Below, in pieces: positions 10,882-22,119 of a stretch of DNA of 64,000 nt. Source of the stretch: Hygrophila difformis (taxonomy: Eukaryota; Streptophyta; Magnoliopsida; Lamiales; Acanthaceae); the NCBI GenBank assembly GCA_030278955.1, contig JAOANR010000002.1, positions 7,119,982 to 7,183,981 on the forward strand, in the 5' to 3' direction. The notes under the pieces are model-generated. The model was given only the letters and a program-made list of their open reading frames with translations. It was not told the DNA's origin and did not search any database. Both the position numbers and the translations under genes were made by a program. Every line of letters starts with the position of its first letter. Positions within the stretch are counted from its first letter, which is position 1.

Positions 10882-13698
10882 ATGGCTAAACAATTTATCC
10901 GGAGTGACGGGAATCACCTTATAGTTGGTCGTGATAAGGATGCCCAGACTCGTATCCTTATCGACACTCCAGTGACAGCCCCTCGTTCAAGGGTTAATGT
11001 TGAACACCCAGAGCATTGGACTCGCAGGTCTGTATGGAAAATTGTGCGAGCGGATGGATCAGAAGGCGAGGAGACTGCCCTCTCACTTCGATCTACTCTT
11101 CACAGATTGGGTAGCCGTGAGCTCGAGCCATTTCACCCGAACGTGGTCCCGGATCTCAGCGCTGATGCCAATTTCCCAGACTCTATGTTCGGCATGTTTT
11201 GTTTCTACCCAGGCTATTGGGAGTGGGCTGAGCATGTGCTTTGGCACCACAAGCAGCATTTGAGGCGTGCACAGATCTATGACGGTGTCCAGGCTTCACT
11301 CTTCATGTATTACTGCAGCAAAGGAGTACTTCGCGCATTTCTTGAACGGTGGCGTCCAAGCACGAACACCTTATGTACTCCCATTGGTGAGCTTTCACCT
11401 TCGTTGTGGGATATCCATGAGCTGGTTAGGCTTCCCCTACAGGGTGAGTTTTATGACGAAGCTGTACTGAGTGACAAGACTCTGAGCTATGGGAACGACC
11501 AAACCCCAACTAGCTGCAAGTACGGTCCAATTATCATTTCGGTCTCTCTTCTTTGTTTTTATTTTGTTTCCCTCTTCCTTTTTTTGACTAATTTTCCTTT
11601 GCTTGCAGATATCTGTTTTTGGCATACCACTCGATCTGCAAGAAGGATAAGGCGGTCTCCATTGCGGCGTGGGTGGAGTTTTGGTTCGGGAAAGGCAGGA
11701 AATATTCTAGCCCGACATTTCAGCCTCAAAAGAAGAGGGCGAGGGCACCTAAGGAGCCGTCCATCCCAAGTGGGACTATAATCAGAACGCAACTGCAAGA
11801 GCCTGTTAGTGGCAATATGGATTTTCTAGGCGTGGAAGTTGCTTACCGTGATGAGCTTTATCTTGCAGCATTCATTTCTGCTTGGATTTGTGGATTTGCG
11901 CTTCCCCATGGCCGTGTAGGCATGGTTCGACCATCTGTCTTTCGAGTTGCCAGTCACATGGCGCGTGGCACACAGTTTTCCTTGGCTATCCCCGTGTTGG
12001 CGAGCATATACCGAGGCTTGAGGATGATATGCACGTCCACTGACTTAAAGCAGTGCAATGCGGTTTTTCCTCTTCACTTTGTTTATCCGTGGCTCGCGGG
12101 GCACTTTCCGACCCATGATTGGCTGGAGGTTGCGGGGAACCCGCCCATGGTGGGGTTTTCGGGTGTAGATGCCTTTAGACGTATCAGTTATACTGCCGCC
12201 CAGAGATTGTTTACCAACATCTCACCTTCTTCTTTAGTGTGCTTTCGATTCACCACTGTGACGGCTCCTTTCACCTTTCATGACAATGAGTTCCTTATCA
12301 ATTCCTCTAGACGGGATCTTCTCATTTGTGTACGTTCGGCTTACTTGACGTTTAGATGCGGGTCTTCTTGCATTGTTGAGGCATACAGTCCACATCGTTT
12401 TAGCCGGAGATTCGGGTTTTGTCAGCACATCCCAGGGCCATTGAAGGAAGAGATCCTTTCTGGAGATCCGAGCGAGTTATACCGGTTATGGTTGGTGAGC
12501 ACCCAATTTCTCACGAAGGCGTCTCTTACATATCCTGGTGTATCGGGTTCCATTCTTTCGGCAACCCGTGATTATGTCAAGTGGTGGTCCCGCTGTCATG
12601 ATCCGCCTAGCAACAATTCAAACTCCGCCGTCCGTGTTAGCAATGATGAAGCACTATCGCCCAACTTTGCCCTAAACGTAGTGCGTTCGCCGGCACAACC
12701 TCTGTTGAAAAACAAAGAAGTAATTTCCGCTTTATCTTTTTCTGATGAAGGGAGGGATGAGGTTTTTAACTTAGACCATCTTAGTATCCCTTCATGCATT
12801 TTTGAGGAAGAAGCACCTTTAACAGGACTTTTAAATGAAAGTTTTGATGTCTTTGTTCTATTCCTTGATTTTGTCTTTCTTTGGTTTCTTCGCTTGTACT
12901 TATGCTTTCCCTGTTTCCTTTCAGGTTGTGGGCTTGGGCAGCACATCAGCGCCCGATGATGGTGATGATGATGCAGGAAGCAGTGCTAGTGTTCCTATAC
13001 CCTTGACGCGTGCCCCGCGCGTTCCTCGAGCAGATGTAGTGCCATCACCCGCCCTTCCTTTAGCAATGGCCGATCCTATTGCCCACTCAGCATCTCCGGC
13101 AGTGCGTCCCTTGGAGAAGGCTACTCCTGCAACAACTATTATTACACCCGATGAAATGAAGAGGCGAGCAAGCTGGAAGGTAATGGACTATTATTGGGAG
13201 ATAGTGAGAGACATAATTAAGGATGCGCCTTTGGAGAAGCTTGCGAGGGGTCGAGCTGCAGCGGATGAGTTTCTTGGCTCCATGAGGGATTGCAAGCAGG
13301 ACACATCTCGGCTGGAGTTATCATTGCACCGTTTCTTCGATGGGGCCACGATGCTTCAGGATTTGCGTACGAGGGTGGAGTCGCAAGAGTCGTTGCAACT
13401 AGCCGAAGCGGAGCTGGCCAAGAGAGATAGTGAGTTGCAAGCCAAGACGGAAGAAGTTAAAGTGTTGGGCGCCAAATTAGAAGAGTTGAAGAAACAAGTG
13501 GTCGAAATGGAGTCATCTCTTCAGCGAGCTACAGGAGAGGAGCAAGTTCTTAACGAGGCTCGCGCATCTCAAGAGGCGGTTGTTTTGAAGATCAAGAATT
13601 CCCCAGGCCCATCCGCCGAAGATTCCGCCAACTTGAAAATGATGGAAACAGCTTTCAAGAGGTCCCGAAAGGAGTTGCTACATCTACAACCTTACTAG
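10882..13698 (+). CDS. Plant mobile domain (PMD) protein, three exons, antisense in the Tat element
   Basis: Exon 1 is 10882-11519, exon 2 is 11609-about 12848, exon 3 is 12925-13698; about 880 residues. The first intron (GT at 11520, TTGCAG at 11606) joins the frame cleanly across KYLFLAYHSIC. The second acceptor is TTTCAG; the donor that keeps the frame is a weak GTCTTT at 12849. Exons 1-2 hold the aminotransferase-like plant mobile domain, with the signature FLERWRPSTNTL, then GELSPSLWDIHELVRLPLQG. Exon 3 adds a Pro/Ala linker and a heptad-type coiled coil (about 13370-13580, LAEAELAKRDSELQAKTEEV). PMD proteins such as MAIL1/MAIN act in plant gene silencing and genome stability, and PMDs also occur in transposons. 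Role here unknown. Confidence 0.75.
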
Positions 13699-13786
13699 CT
13701 TCATCATTCTTTTGTTCTTTATTCTTTGTTTTTCGCATTCTTCATTGCTTAGTTCACATGGAATTTGTATCTTGATCCCCTGGTGA

Positions 13787-13792
13787 AATAAA
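13787..13792 (+). terminator. Poly(A) signal of the PMD gene
   Basis: AATAAA lies 89 bases after the stop codon, on the gene strand, in an AT-rich 3' region. Confidence 0.5.
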
Positions 13793-14369
13793 GCTCTCAT
13801 TTCTTCATTATTTACATCATGAATGCACTTGCAAGCCCCGATGCAAAACTTTACACCATCCTTCAAATTTGAATACTAAAACACTTTAATTAAAATTAAG
13901 TGCTTTAGTGCATGTAGCCATAACTTCTCCAAACCCAGTGATGGATTAATTTAATAAATCCATTCAACATTTTAAAGCAATGTGTTGAATTTTAACTCAT
14001 ATGCTCAAATTTATTCTATCAAGAAATGGATTAAATTTAATCAACCCATTTACTTAATTTTTTTTTTGTAATGGATTAACTTAACCCAACTACATTTTTT
14101 TCCATCAAGTAATGAACCAACATAATTAATCCAATTACTTGATTGATTTTTTTTGTTTATGACTGAACTTAGAAAAATGATTTCCAAGTTGCCTATGTAC
14201 CCTGTGAAGGGATCAAGCCATTACGTAGTTCAAAACAAATTGAATTTGTTTATTTTGAGCCGTACACAGTTTATACTCTTGCGGGCCAGGAGTATTACAT
14301 TTTTTTTGCTTTTTTTTGTGACGTGCAGTTTAGGCTCGTGCGTCAAGGAGCATTTTCCTTGTCCATTCT
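13793..14369. other. Spacer between convergent PMD gene and integrase
   Basis: AT-rich, with repeated 'gattaaatttaat'-like text near 13930-14140. No coding signal. Confidence 0.4.
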
Positions 14370-15641
14370 TCAAGCGTAGAACTTCTTCAAGAACCGCCCA
14401 TTTATCGGTCCGATGCTCACTCCATCGTTATCAATCATCATGTAGGCTCCGTTTGTGAAGACTTCCGTAATGACGTATGGTCCATCCCATTTGGAGGTGA
14501 ACTTGTTCCCACTGCGGTAGTTGATGACAATGGGTCTCCGGATGGCGAGGACGAGATCCCCAACTTGGAACGAGCGTGCCTTGACTTTCTTGTTGTAGAA
14601 CTTTGAGAGGCGGGCTTGGTAGCATTCCAACCTTTGTTGTGCTTCGAGCCTTCTTTCATCAAGGGCTTCCAATTCTTCCAAACGCAGTCGGGCGTTGTCT
14701 TCTTCAGTGAGTCCTTCTTGGATGGCGACTCTTAACGACGGGATTTGTGTTTCCAGTGGCAACACGGCTTCCACTCCATAGACCAACGAGTATGGCGTTG
14801 CCTTGGTGGGTGTGCGGAAAGTTGTTCGATATGCCCATAAAGCTTCGTTGATTTTCTCATGCCAGTCTCGTTTTGACTTGGAGACAACCTTCTTCAATAA
14901 ACCGCATAAGGTTTTGTCGAAGGCCTCTGCCAGTCCATTTGCCGGCGGGTAATATGCAGCACTCTTTCGTTGAGTAAATCCAAACTTCTCACACAACTTG
15001 GTGATGGTGCTGTTGACAAATGATCGTCCGTTGTCTGTCATGATGTAACGCGGGACGCCATAACGGTAGATGATATTGATTCGGATGAAACTAGCAACAT
15101 GTTCCCCTTTGACTTCTCTAAAGGGTGCAGCTTCAGCCCACTTGGAGAAATAATCCGTAGCAGCAAGGATATAGCCATGCCCCCTGGAAGAATTTGGCAA
15201 CGGTCCAACGATGTCCATGCCCCATGCGTCAAACGGCCATGATGCCACAGTTGGATGCAACGGCTCAGGAGGTTGGTGGATGAAGTTGGCGTGAAATTGG
15301 CAGGCTTGGCACTTTCGAGCAAACTCCATGCAGTCTCTAACCATTGTCGGCCAATAGTATCCCATTCTCTTGATGCGGAAATGTAGCTTCGGCCCCGATT
15401 GGTGTGCGCCGCAAATCCCAGCATGTACTTCTTCCAATGCTTGAACAGCTTCAGTGGAGCCCAAACAACGGAGTAGAACCCCTTCGAACGACCTTCTATA
15501 CAAGGTGCCATTAAAGTAGAAGAATCGGGCAGCACGTCTTCGGATATCAACCTTTTTTCTCGGATCCTCGGGTAACTTCTGATGCTGCAAGTAGTCTACC
15601 AAAGGCTGCCTCCAATCTTCTTCTTCGTCGATTTCAAACAC
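14370..15641 (-). CDS. Tat integrase region of pol
   Basis: An open 423-codon segment. The zinc-binding HHCC part is HAGICGAHQSGPKL ... CQACQFH. The catalytic core shows D in WGMDIVGPLP, D in IMTDNGRSF and E in NGLAEAFDKTL, so the DDE triad is intact. The C-terminal GPY-type motif is WDGPYVITEV. Integrase inserts the cDNA into host DNA. The frame upstream is interrupted by a TAA near 15678, so it would only be made as part of a readthrough or parental polyprotein. Confidence 0.85.
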   Translation of the reverse strand: MFEIDEEEDWRQPLVDYLQHQKLPEDPRKKVDIRRRAARFFYFNGTLYRRSFEGVLLRCLGSTEAVQALEEVHAGICGAHQSGPKLHFRIKRMGYYWPTMVRDCMEFARKCQACQFHANFIHQPPEPLHPTVASWPFDAWGMDIVGPLPNSSRGHGYILAATDYFSKWAEAAPFREVKGEHVASFIRINIIYRYGVPRYIMTDNGRSFVNSTITKLCEKFGFTQRKSAAYYPPANGLAEAFDKTLCGLLKKVVSKSKRDWHEKINEALWAYRTTFRTPTKATPYSLVYGVEAVLPLETQIPSLRVAIQEGLTEEDNARLRLEELEALDERRLEAQQRLECYQARLSKFYNKKVKARSFQVGDLVLAIRRPIVINYRSGNKFTSKWDGPYVITEVFTNGAYMMIDNDGVSIGPINGRFLKKFYA

Positions 15642-15659
15642 TTCAACGGCCGTATTCTC

Positions 15660-16130
15660 GTCGAACTCCTCATCGTCTTAAAAAACCGGAGGTATCACCC
15701 ATCCCTTAGTCAGCGTGATGGTCATCTTGTCTTCTGGCGAGGTAAGTGTTGACGCCAGCTTTGCGAGGGAGTCAGCTTGTCGATTTTGGCTTCTTGGGAC
15801 ATGTTCAATCGACATAACATGGAGATATGCCATCAACCTACGTGCGTACTTGTAATATGGCACCAGGTCCGGTTTCTTGACTTCATATTCGCCAAGTAGC
15901 TAGTTGACTATCAACTTGGAGTCGCCGTAGACTTGAAGATATAGTTACTTGGCGTCGACTGCCATTTCGAGTCCCAAGATCAGGGCTTGATATTCAGCAA
16001 CGTTATTGGAGCAATTGCTAGTGAGGGTAATTGAATGAGGTAAGATCTCACCCGTTGGAGTGACGAAGACGATTCCTACTCCAGCTCCTTCCTTCTCCAT
16101 CGAAGTACATTTTCCATGGTTGTCTAGCTT
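15660..16130 (-). pseudogene. Archaeal-type RNase H domain of Tat pol, broken
   Basis: After the first RNase H the frame reads WKMYFDGE; it then shifts, and further pieces include NVAEYQALILGLEMA, VYGDSKLIVN and MSIEHVPRSQNRQADSLAKL. This is the second RNase H characteristic of Tat elements. Stops are visible near 15946, 15900 and 15678, and a frameshift near 16090. Confidence 0.75.
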
Positions 16131-18526
16131 CAGTTAGCATCACATCTTCGTCCGGAAGGTCGTCAGAAAGATCCCATTCAGCAGGTATCGGATGATCAGC
16201 TAAGAAGTCGGCCAGGGCTTGTCCTTTGATAGCCTTTTGTGGTACGTAAATGATCTCGAACTGTTGAAACAACAAGTACCATCGTGAAAGTCTTTCAGAA
16301 AGAGCAGATTGAGACAACACATGTTTGAGAGGATTTGCTTTGGATACGAGATGTACCGTGTGAGCTTGGAAGTAATGCTTCAACTTGTGGATGGCGAAGA
16401 CCAATGCTAGACAAAGCTTTTCGATTGGGCGGAACTTGAGCTCGTTCGGCGTCATCATCCGACTTAGATAGTATAGTGCATTTTCCTTGCCCCCATCATT
16501 TTCTTGAGCTAGCAAGGCGCCGACAGAGTTTTCTTGGGCAGCTACATACAGGATCAATGGTCGTCCGATCACTGGAGCAGCTAGCACTGGCGGCTTCATC
16601 AGATACGCTTTGACGTTGTCGAACGCTTTCTTGCAGGATTCATCCCACTCGAACGGAATACCCTTTTTCATGAGCTTGCTGAACGGTTGACATCTTCCAG
16701 CAAGATTGGGAATGAACCTCCGGATGTATGCGAGCTTACCTTGAAGGCTCTTCAACTCGTGGATATCCCGTGGCTCCAGCATCCTCAAGATTGCATCAAT
16801 TTTGGCTTGCTCGATTTCAATGCCGTGATTCCGTACAACAAAGCCGAGGAACTTTCCAGAGGACACGCCAAACGCGCACTTCAACGGATTCATCTTCAGT
16901 TGATGCTTGCGAAGGCGTTCGAACACGGTCCTCAAGTCTTGCAACTCGTTCCTTTGTCTTTACCACGAGATTGTCGACGTAGCATTCAACCAAGTTGTGC
17001 AGCATGTCATCGAAGATCTTTTGCATGGCACATTGATATGTTGCCCCTGCATTCTTCAGGCCGAAGGGCATAACTTTATAACAGTATATGCCTTTTGGAG
17101 TCCGGAACGCGGTCAGCTCTTCGTCTTCGGGCGCCATCTTTATTTGGTTGTAGTCGGAAGACCCATCCATAAACGACAATGCTTCATGTCCCGTGGTGGC
17201 ATCAATCATCAACTCGGTGATCGGCAACGGGAACTCGTCTTTTGGGCAAGCCTCGTTGAGATCGCGGAAGTCCACGCAGACTCGGATTTGTCCATTCTTC
17301 TTCCTCACCGGGACGATGCTTGAGATCCAGGTGGGATATTGCACTTCACGAATGAAGCCAACTTCAATCAGCTTGTTGACTTCAGCTTCAATTTGTGGGA
17401 GAAGCTCAGGGCGGAACCGACGTTGTGCTTGCTTCACGGGTCGTGTATCTTTCTTCACTGCAAGGCGGTGGACGGCTATCTTGGGGTCCAGACCGGGCAT
17501 TTCCTTGTAGGACCATGCAAAGACGTCTCTGAATTCTTTGAGTAGTGCCACATACTTTTCCACCTCATCTACGGTCAGTAAGGCACTGATAAACGTCGGG
17601 CGATGATCTTTCTCATCTCCTAAGTTCACTTCACAGAGTTCATCCACAGTGACCTTGATTTCTTCCTCAAGTTGCATCGGCGCTGCGTTGGCGTCTTCTT
17701 CACTTGGCTCACCGCAGTCAATGGTGATATGATGAATGTCAACTTTGTCAGCTTGATCATCTTCGTTATGCTTTGTGAAGATGATGGTCCGTTTTTTGAG
17801 CTTTAGCCATTCGTCGGATGAGACAGTCCACTCAACTTGACGCTTCATGCGGGAAGGTACTGTGCTTCTCACATCGTTGCCGTAGTTAGGGTCGTCCAAT
17901 ATCCCTTGTTTTACCGGAGACCGCTCTTTGCTAGCCGATGTTTTGATTTGTGATTGGCGTTTTGTAGAACCTAGCCTTTTGAAGACGGATTTTGCAGAGT
18001 CTTCTTTGGCAACAGCCCCGAGCCTATCGAAAACAGTTGGCTTCACTTCTTTGTTTGCTCGAAGCCGGCGAAAGACGGATTCTTTGTGCTCGATTGTCTC
18101 CGTTGAGCCAAGTCTATCATGGACACTTCGTTTTTGCTCTCCTTTTGACGGACTACCGATGCGATCAAATGCTGACTTTCGTGCAGGTTGGTCCTTTGGA
18201 GCATGATCCTCTTGATTTGCTTCTTCGGTGATGTAATTGGTCGTAGCTCGTTTTATGACGATACGAACCGGTGCCTTCACTGTTTGTTCCGCTTTGACGA
18301 ATATGGGCGCTTTCGATGCTTGGGGCGCCGTGTCAAATTCCGCAACATACCCAAGTCCACTCCGGTCACCCTTTCTTCGATTGTTGTCCGAGAGCTTTCC
18401 CAACGGAGATGGCTCATTTGGGTTGAATCCAGACTTGGTGTGCAGCTTGAATGCCTTTGGACCGAATTCCTTATCGTTCTTTAGTCGGCGTGCCTCACTA
18501 CCTTTGAGTTGAATTTTCACCGTTTT
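16048..18526 (-). pseudogene. Tat reverse transcriptase and RNase H, frameshifted
   Basis: 18526-16817 carries a linker with repeats of a 'FDRLGS/FKRLGS' motif (about 17900-18170) and RT motifs: EVGFIREVQYPTWISSIVPV, CVDFRDLNEACPKDEFPLP, YKVMPFGLKNAGATYQ and YVDNLVVK. The frame shifts near 16940 and continues as MNPLKCAFGVSSGKFLGF and the RNase H part (LILYVAAQENSVGALLAQ). The usual YVDD is YVDN, removing one catalytic aspartate. RT copies the RNA genome into DNA. A TAG at 18527 separates it from protease. Confidence 0.85.
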
Positions 18527-19394
18527 CTACGACATGCCAGGATCAATGGGCGTTAGTGGGAGTGTAAGCCCCTCGAATGCCTCTTCCAGGATCGATTTTC
18601 CCTTATCATCACGGACTGGTTGATCATCTTTACGTTCTTCTTCCCCGCACGAAGGTGCCTTAGCTTTGGACGAATCAAGGTAGTATTTAGCGTCCCCGTA
18701 GTAAGACTCGGCCACCGCGAATGGTTTGTCATCGGCGATAACCCTTTTGACGACGCCGTTGTGCACGTACTTGAAGCACTGGTGCCATGTTGAGGGAACA
18801 ACGACGTTTTCATGGATCCATGTCCGGCCAAGAAGCATGTTGTATGATGTTCTTGCGTCAATGACGTGGAAGTATGTGTTTGCAACCATCTCATCAATTT
18901 GCAAACGGACTCGGATTGCACCAAGGGATTTTTGCCCCCCTTGGTTGAAGCCTTGGATCAACATTTTGCTATTGGATAGTTCTTCCTCAGAGATGCCCAA
19001 TTCCTTCAGGGTGTGAAGTGGCATGATGTTGACGGCAGAACCCCCGTCTATCAGGACGCGATTTTACTCGCTTGTCGTCCACGTATCCAACGACGAACAA
19101 TGGTCGGTTATGAGCCTTCGAATTTTCCAGCTCCATCGACATGTCGTCGTCATTGAACGTGATGGACATCATGCATTCGTTGAGATGCGAATGATCCACA
19201 ACTTGTTTGGTGTGATCTTGCTTCGACGTGCTCCCAACTTCGATGACGGTGTTGCAGGTGGTGGAATTGTGAGGAACTTTGATCTCGATCGATCCAACTT
19301 GGATGGAAACGGTGTTGGCCATCTCTGCTTCGTCTGCCAAGGTGATTTTGCCTTGTTTGAAGAGATCCATGATTTGTCCTTGAAAACGAAGCAA
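18527..19394 (-). pseudogene. Tat protease region, frameshifted
   Basis: The active-site text IDGGSAVNIMP is reached by a frameshift near 19060, followed by an open 165-codon segment (LKELGISEEEL ... YNMLLGRTWIHE) ending in TAG at 18527. The LLGRTWIH motif is usual for retroviral-type aspartic proteases of gypsy elements. The enzyme would cut the polyprotein. Confidence 0.75.
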
Positions 19395-20875
19395 TCTTGG
19401 ATCGTGTGGCTCACCAAACGGTGGTACTTGCAGTATAGCGGCTCGTTGGTCATCCCAGCTTGCTCGGGACGTTTCATCCTTGGTAGCTCGATGAGGTTTT
19501 CTTTCATCAAGTCATCGAAGATGCCTGGTAAGTCGGAGTCAAGGAATGGGTACGTCTTAGCCCGCCTATCTTCCAATGACGACTTTTGACGTTGAGCTTG
19601 TGGTGGCTTTGGCTTGTCGTTTGTCACCGGCTCCTTCCCGCGTACCTTTACGAGAGCGACGCTTGTTGCCATCGCATCCTTTGTGGGTGGCTTCGACTGT
19701 GGCTTGCCTCCCTTCTTCCATTCGACTCGGTTGTTTGTACGAGTTTGTTGAACGGGCGGACCATAGGCTCCACTTGACGCCAAACTTAGCTCCATGTCGT
19801 GAGCACGAGTTGCAAGCTCCTCGAATGTCCGGGGACGAATGCCTTGCAGGATGTATCGTAGGCCCCATTGCATGCCTTGGATGCACATCTCAATCGCCGA
19901 CGTCTCAGACAAGCGATCCTTGCAGTTGAGGCTCAGGCTTCTCCAGCGGTTGATGTAGTCGATCACCGGCTCACCCTTTGATTGTTGCGTGTTCGTCAAT
20001 TCTATCATGCTGACGGTACGCCGTGTGCTGTAAAAACGGTTCAGAAACTCTTGCTCAAGTTGATCCCAACTGTCGATGCTGCCGTGTTCCAAGTCGGTAT
20101 ACCATTCGAACGCATTCCCCTTTAGTGAACGAATGAACTGTTTGACGAGGTGATCTCCAAACGTACCCGCTTCGTTGCATGTCTCTACGAAATGGGCGAT
20201 ATGTTGCTTGGGATTCCCTTTGCCGTCGAACTGTTGGAACTTGGGCGGTTGATAGCCTGCCGGCATCCTCAGTGAGTCGATGCGGGCGCTGTATGGCTTG
20301 AGATACGTCAAGGAGGATTTTGATCCTGCCGAGACCTCTTCCTTCAGCGTTCCCGTGATGAACTCTTTCAGTTGATCAGCCGAGATGAAGCCGTCAGGAG
20401 TGACTTGGACGTCAGCGGTTGCTTTTCCTTTTGCCGAAGCGCCTTGCCGGGAAGTCTCTCCATCGTCGCGGATCTCTACGGGCTTGTTCACCGCTTGGCC
20501 GCCGTTAGAGCCGTCCAGTCTGTTCATCATTTGCTCCATGCGTGCATCTTGCAACTCGGATCTCTTCACAAGCATTTCCACGATCTTTGTCAGGTTGGAC
20601 ATTTGCTCTTCAAGAGTGCTGGCTTGGGTTGTCATTGCAGCAGCATGACGCAGGGCGGATGTTTCTTCTTGATCTCCCCGCGGGCTTGACAACGGCGTGG
20701 AAGATCCCGATCTATGGTCGTTTCCTTCTTCCAGCAGCGGCATATCCGCATCAACTTCTTTTTCCCGCGCAGCATCGGCGGCCTCCATTGCTTTCTTCAT
20801 GTTCCTTGTGGTGACATTGGGCATAGCGGCACCGGATGTTGAAGAGTTGCTCTTGGAGGTGTTCCTTGAAGCCAT
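19385..20875 (-). pseudogene. Tat gag, near-complete but frameshifted at its 3' end
   Basis: ATG at 20875 ([12 protein letters not shown]) starts an open frame of about 490 codons. Residues 100-170 are coiled-coil-like ([20 protein letters not shown]). The Retrotrans_gag domain spans about 205-310 ([20 protein letters not shown] ... [13 protein letters not shown]). A Cys/His motif [18 protein letters not shown] near the end resembles the Tat zinc-knuckle-like region. The frame shifts near 19385. Gag forms the particle that packages the RNA. Confidence 0.85.
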
Positions 20876-20920
20876 TAGATTTCGTTGACGACGTCTGGAG
20901 GAGATGAAAGGCAGAAGTGT

Positions 20921-20938
20921 CCCACTGGGCGTGCCAAA
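20921..20938 (-). other. Primer-binding site of Tat element
   Basis: Minus-strand text just inside the 5' LTR is TTTTGGCACGCCCAGTGGG. The TGGCACGCCC core is of the kind used by Tat/Athila-type elements; it is not the initiator-Met site. I cannot name the tRNA with certainty. Confidence 0.65.
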
Positions 20939-20941
20939 ATC

Positions 20942-21634
20942 TGTAGGTGCAAAAATGCGTAGACAGAAACTGCAAAATAATTTTATTAATTTCACAAGAA
21001 ATGTCTACAATTACAGAGAATTTCAATGAATTTAAAAGAAATATGTGAAGATCAAACGATATGAGTGTTCGACTTCTGTTACTCCTTTGATTCCTCCAAC
21101 CTTGAAGACGTCGAGATGCTTTTGTGCTTCTTCTTCGGCTTCTTGGAATTTCTGCAGCGTTTTGTTGCTGTAGATCTCAAGTGTTTGAGTCTTGAGAGTG
21201 ATTAGGGTATGAAGATGTATGTCTGGAAGTGAGGTAGTGACCCCAATATGTGACAGGGTGCCTCTATTTATAGAGGGAAAACCCTAGGGTTTGTGGATGA
21301 TGGACCAATCAATGGGCTGGTCCAATCCAAATTTCTATCGGGTCAGTAAGCATGTGGGTCTTTCATCTGGGCTTGTTCACATTGATTAATTTCCATGGAC
21401 TGGCCTGCTTTAAGTGCCCATTGGATCATAGGCATGTGGGTCTTTCATTTGGACTTGTCCACATTGGCCCAATATAATTAAATCCATTTGGCTTGATGGA
21501 TCCAAATGGCCCAATAAATATTAATAATTATTTCAAGCATTTAATTTATTTAAAATGCCTAGAAAATAATTAAATTAATATTTAAATTTACACGTGTCGC
21601 ATTTTTAATGGCGAATAAATTTCACGCGTTTACA
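20942..21634 (-). repeat. Tat element 5' LTR
   Basis: 693 bp, the promoter LTR for the minus-strand transcript. It abuts the primer-binding site on its left side. ATACC follows at 21635-21639. Confidence 0.95.
21265..21272 (-). promoter_or_regulatory. TATA box of Tat 5' LTR
   Basis: Reads TATAAATA on the minus strand, in a CTATAAATAGAGG context typical of plant LTR promoters. The transcript would run leftwards through gag and pol. Confidence 0.6.
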
Positions 21635-21692
21635 ATACCAATTGATGGTTCGTGGTTGAAAACTTAATTGAGCATGCATGTTTTCAGTTTAT

Positions 21693-21880
21693 TATCTCTG
21701 TTTTTTTTTTTGGAAGAGCCATTGAGGCCTGGAAAAGGGGTGGTGGGAGCCCATGCCACAGAATTACAAAGGGGAATCAAAGGGAGGGATAGGGGGCCGG
21801 TGGGAATCGAACCTCCAACCTTCCGTTGGAAGTCAAGGGACTTAACCGCTTGGGCTAGGTCCTCATCCCTATCTCTGTTT
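21693..21880 (-). mobile_element. tRNA-derived SINE (minus) in the Helitron
   Basis: The element spans 21704-21869 and is flanked by an 11-bp duplication, TATCTCTGTTT (21693-21703, 21870-21880). On the minus strand it starts with a tRNA-like head and a B box near 21810 (reverse of GGGAATCGAACC) and ends in a poly(A) tail (T-run at the left). It has the same body as the copies at 23420, 47030, 47259 and 62484. Confidence 0.8.
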
Positions 21881-22119
21881 AATTGAACTGCATATTTATA
21901 CGATTAAAACATTTTGTGCTTTTCTTTTTTCTTTGTTCAATCAAACAATAGTAGTTGCATCCTTGGCATTAGTTTTGTGTTGGATCTCTTCATGAAGAAG
22001 GGGCACAAGGAGCTAGCAAAATATGGCAAATGACATAAAAACGATATGAACTATAATTATTTTTTCTTACCTATAATTATTTTTTCTTTCTCCATGGGCA
22101 GTGGTACACCCCTTTTACG

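Larger units (their letters stand above)
7236..21634 (-). mobile_element. Ty3/gypsy Tat-lineage LTR retrotransposon with antisense PMD gene
   Basis: Two 693-bp LTRs (7236-7928 and 20942-21634) face the same way and both begin TG and end CA. The five bases before (7231-7235) and after (21635-21639) are ATACC, a perfect target duplication. Coding order on the minus strand is gag, protease, RT, RNase H, a second (archaeal-type) RNase H, integrase; the dual RNase H identifies the Tat lineage. The 6.5 kb between integrase and the 3' LTR (left side) carries a gene on the opposite strand. The LTRs differ at 8 of 693 positions. Gag, protease, RT and the second RNase H carry frameshifts or stops, so this copy is not autonomous now. 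It sits inside the Helitron. Confidence 0.95.

Noticed and set aside
12234..12946. Minus-strand ORFs opposite the PMD gene
   Set aside because: Shadow frames; the plus-strand frame has the domain match and splice sites.
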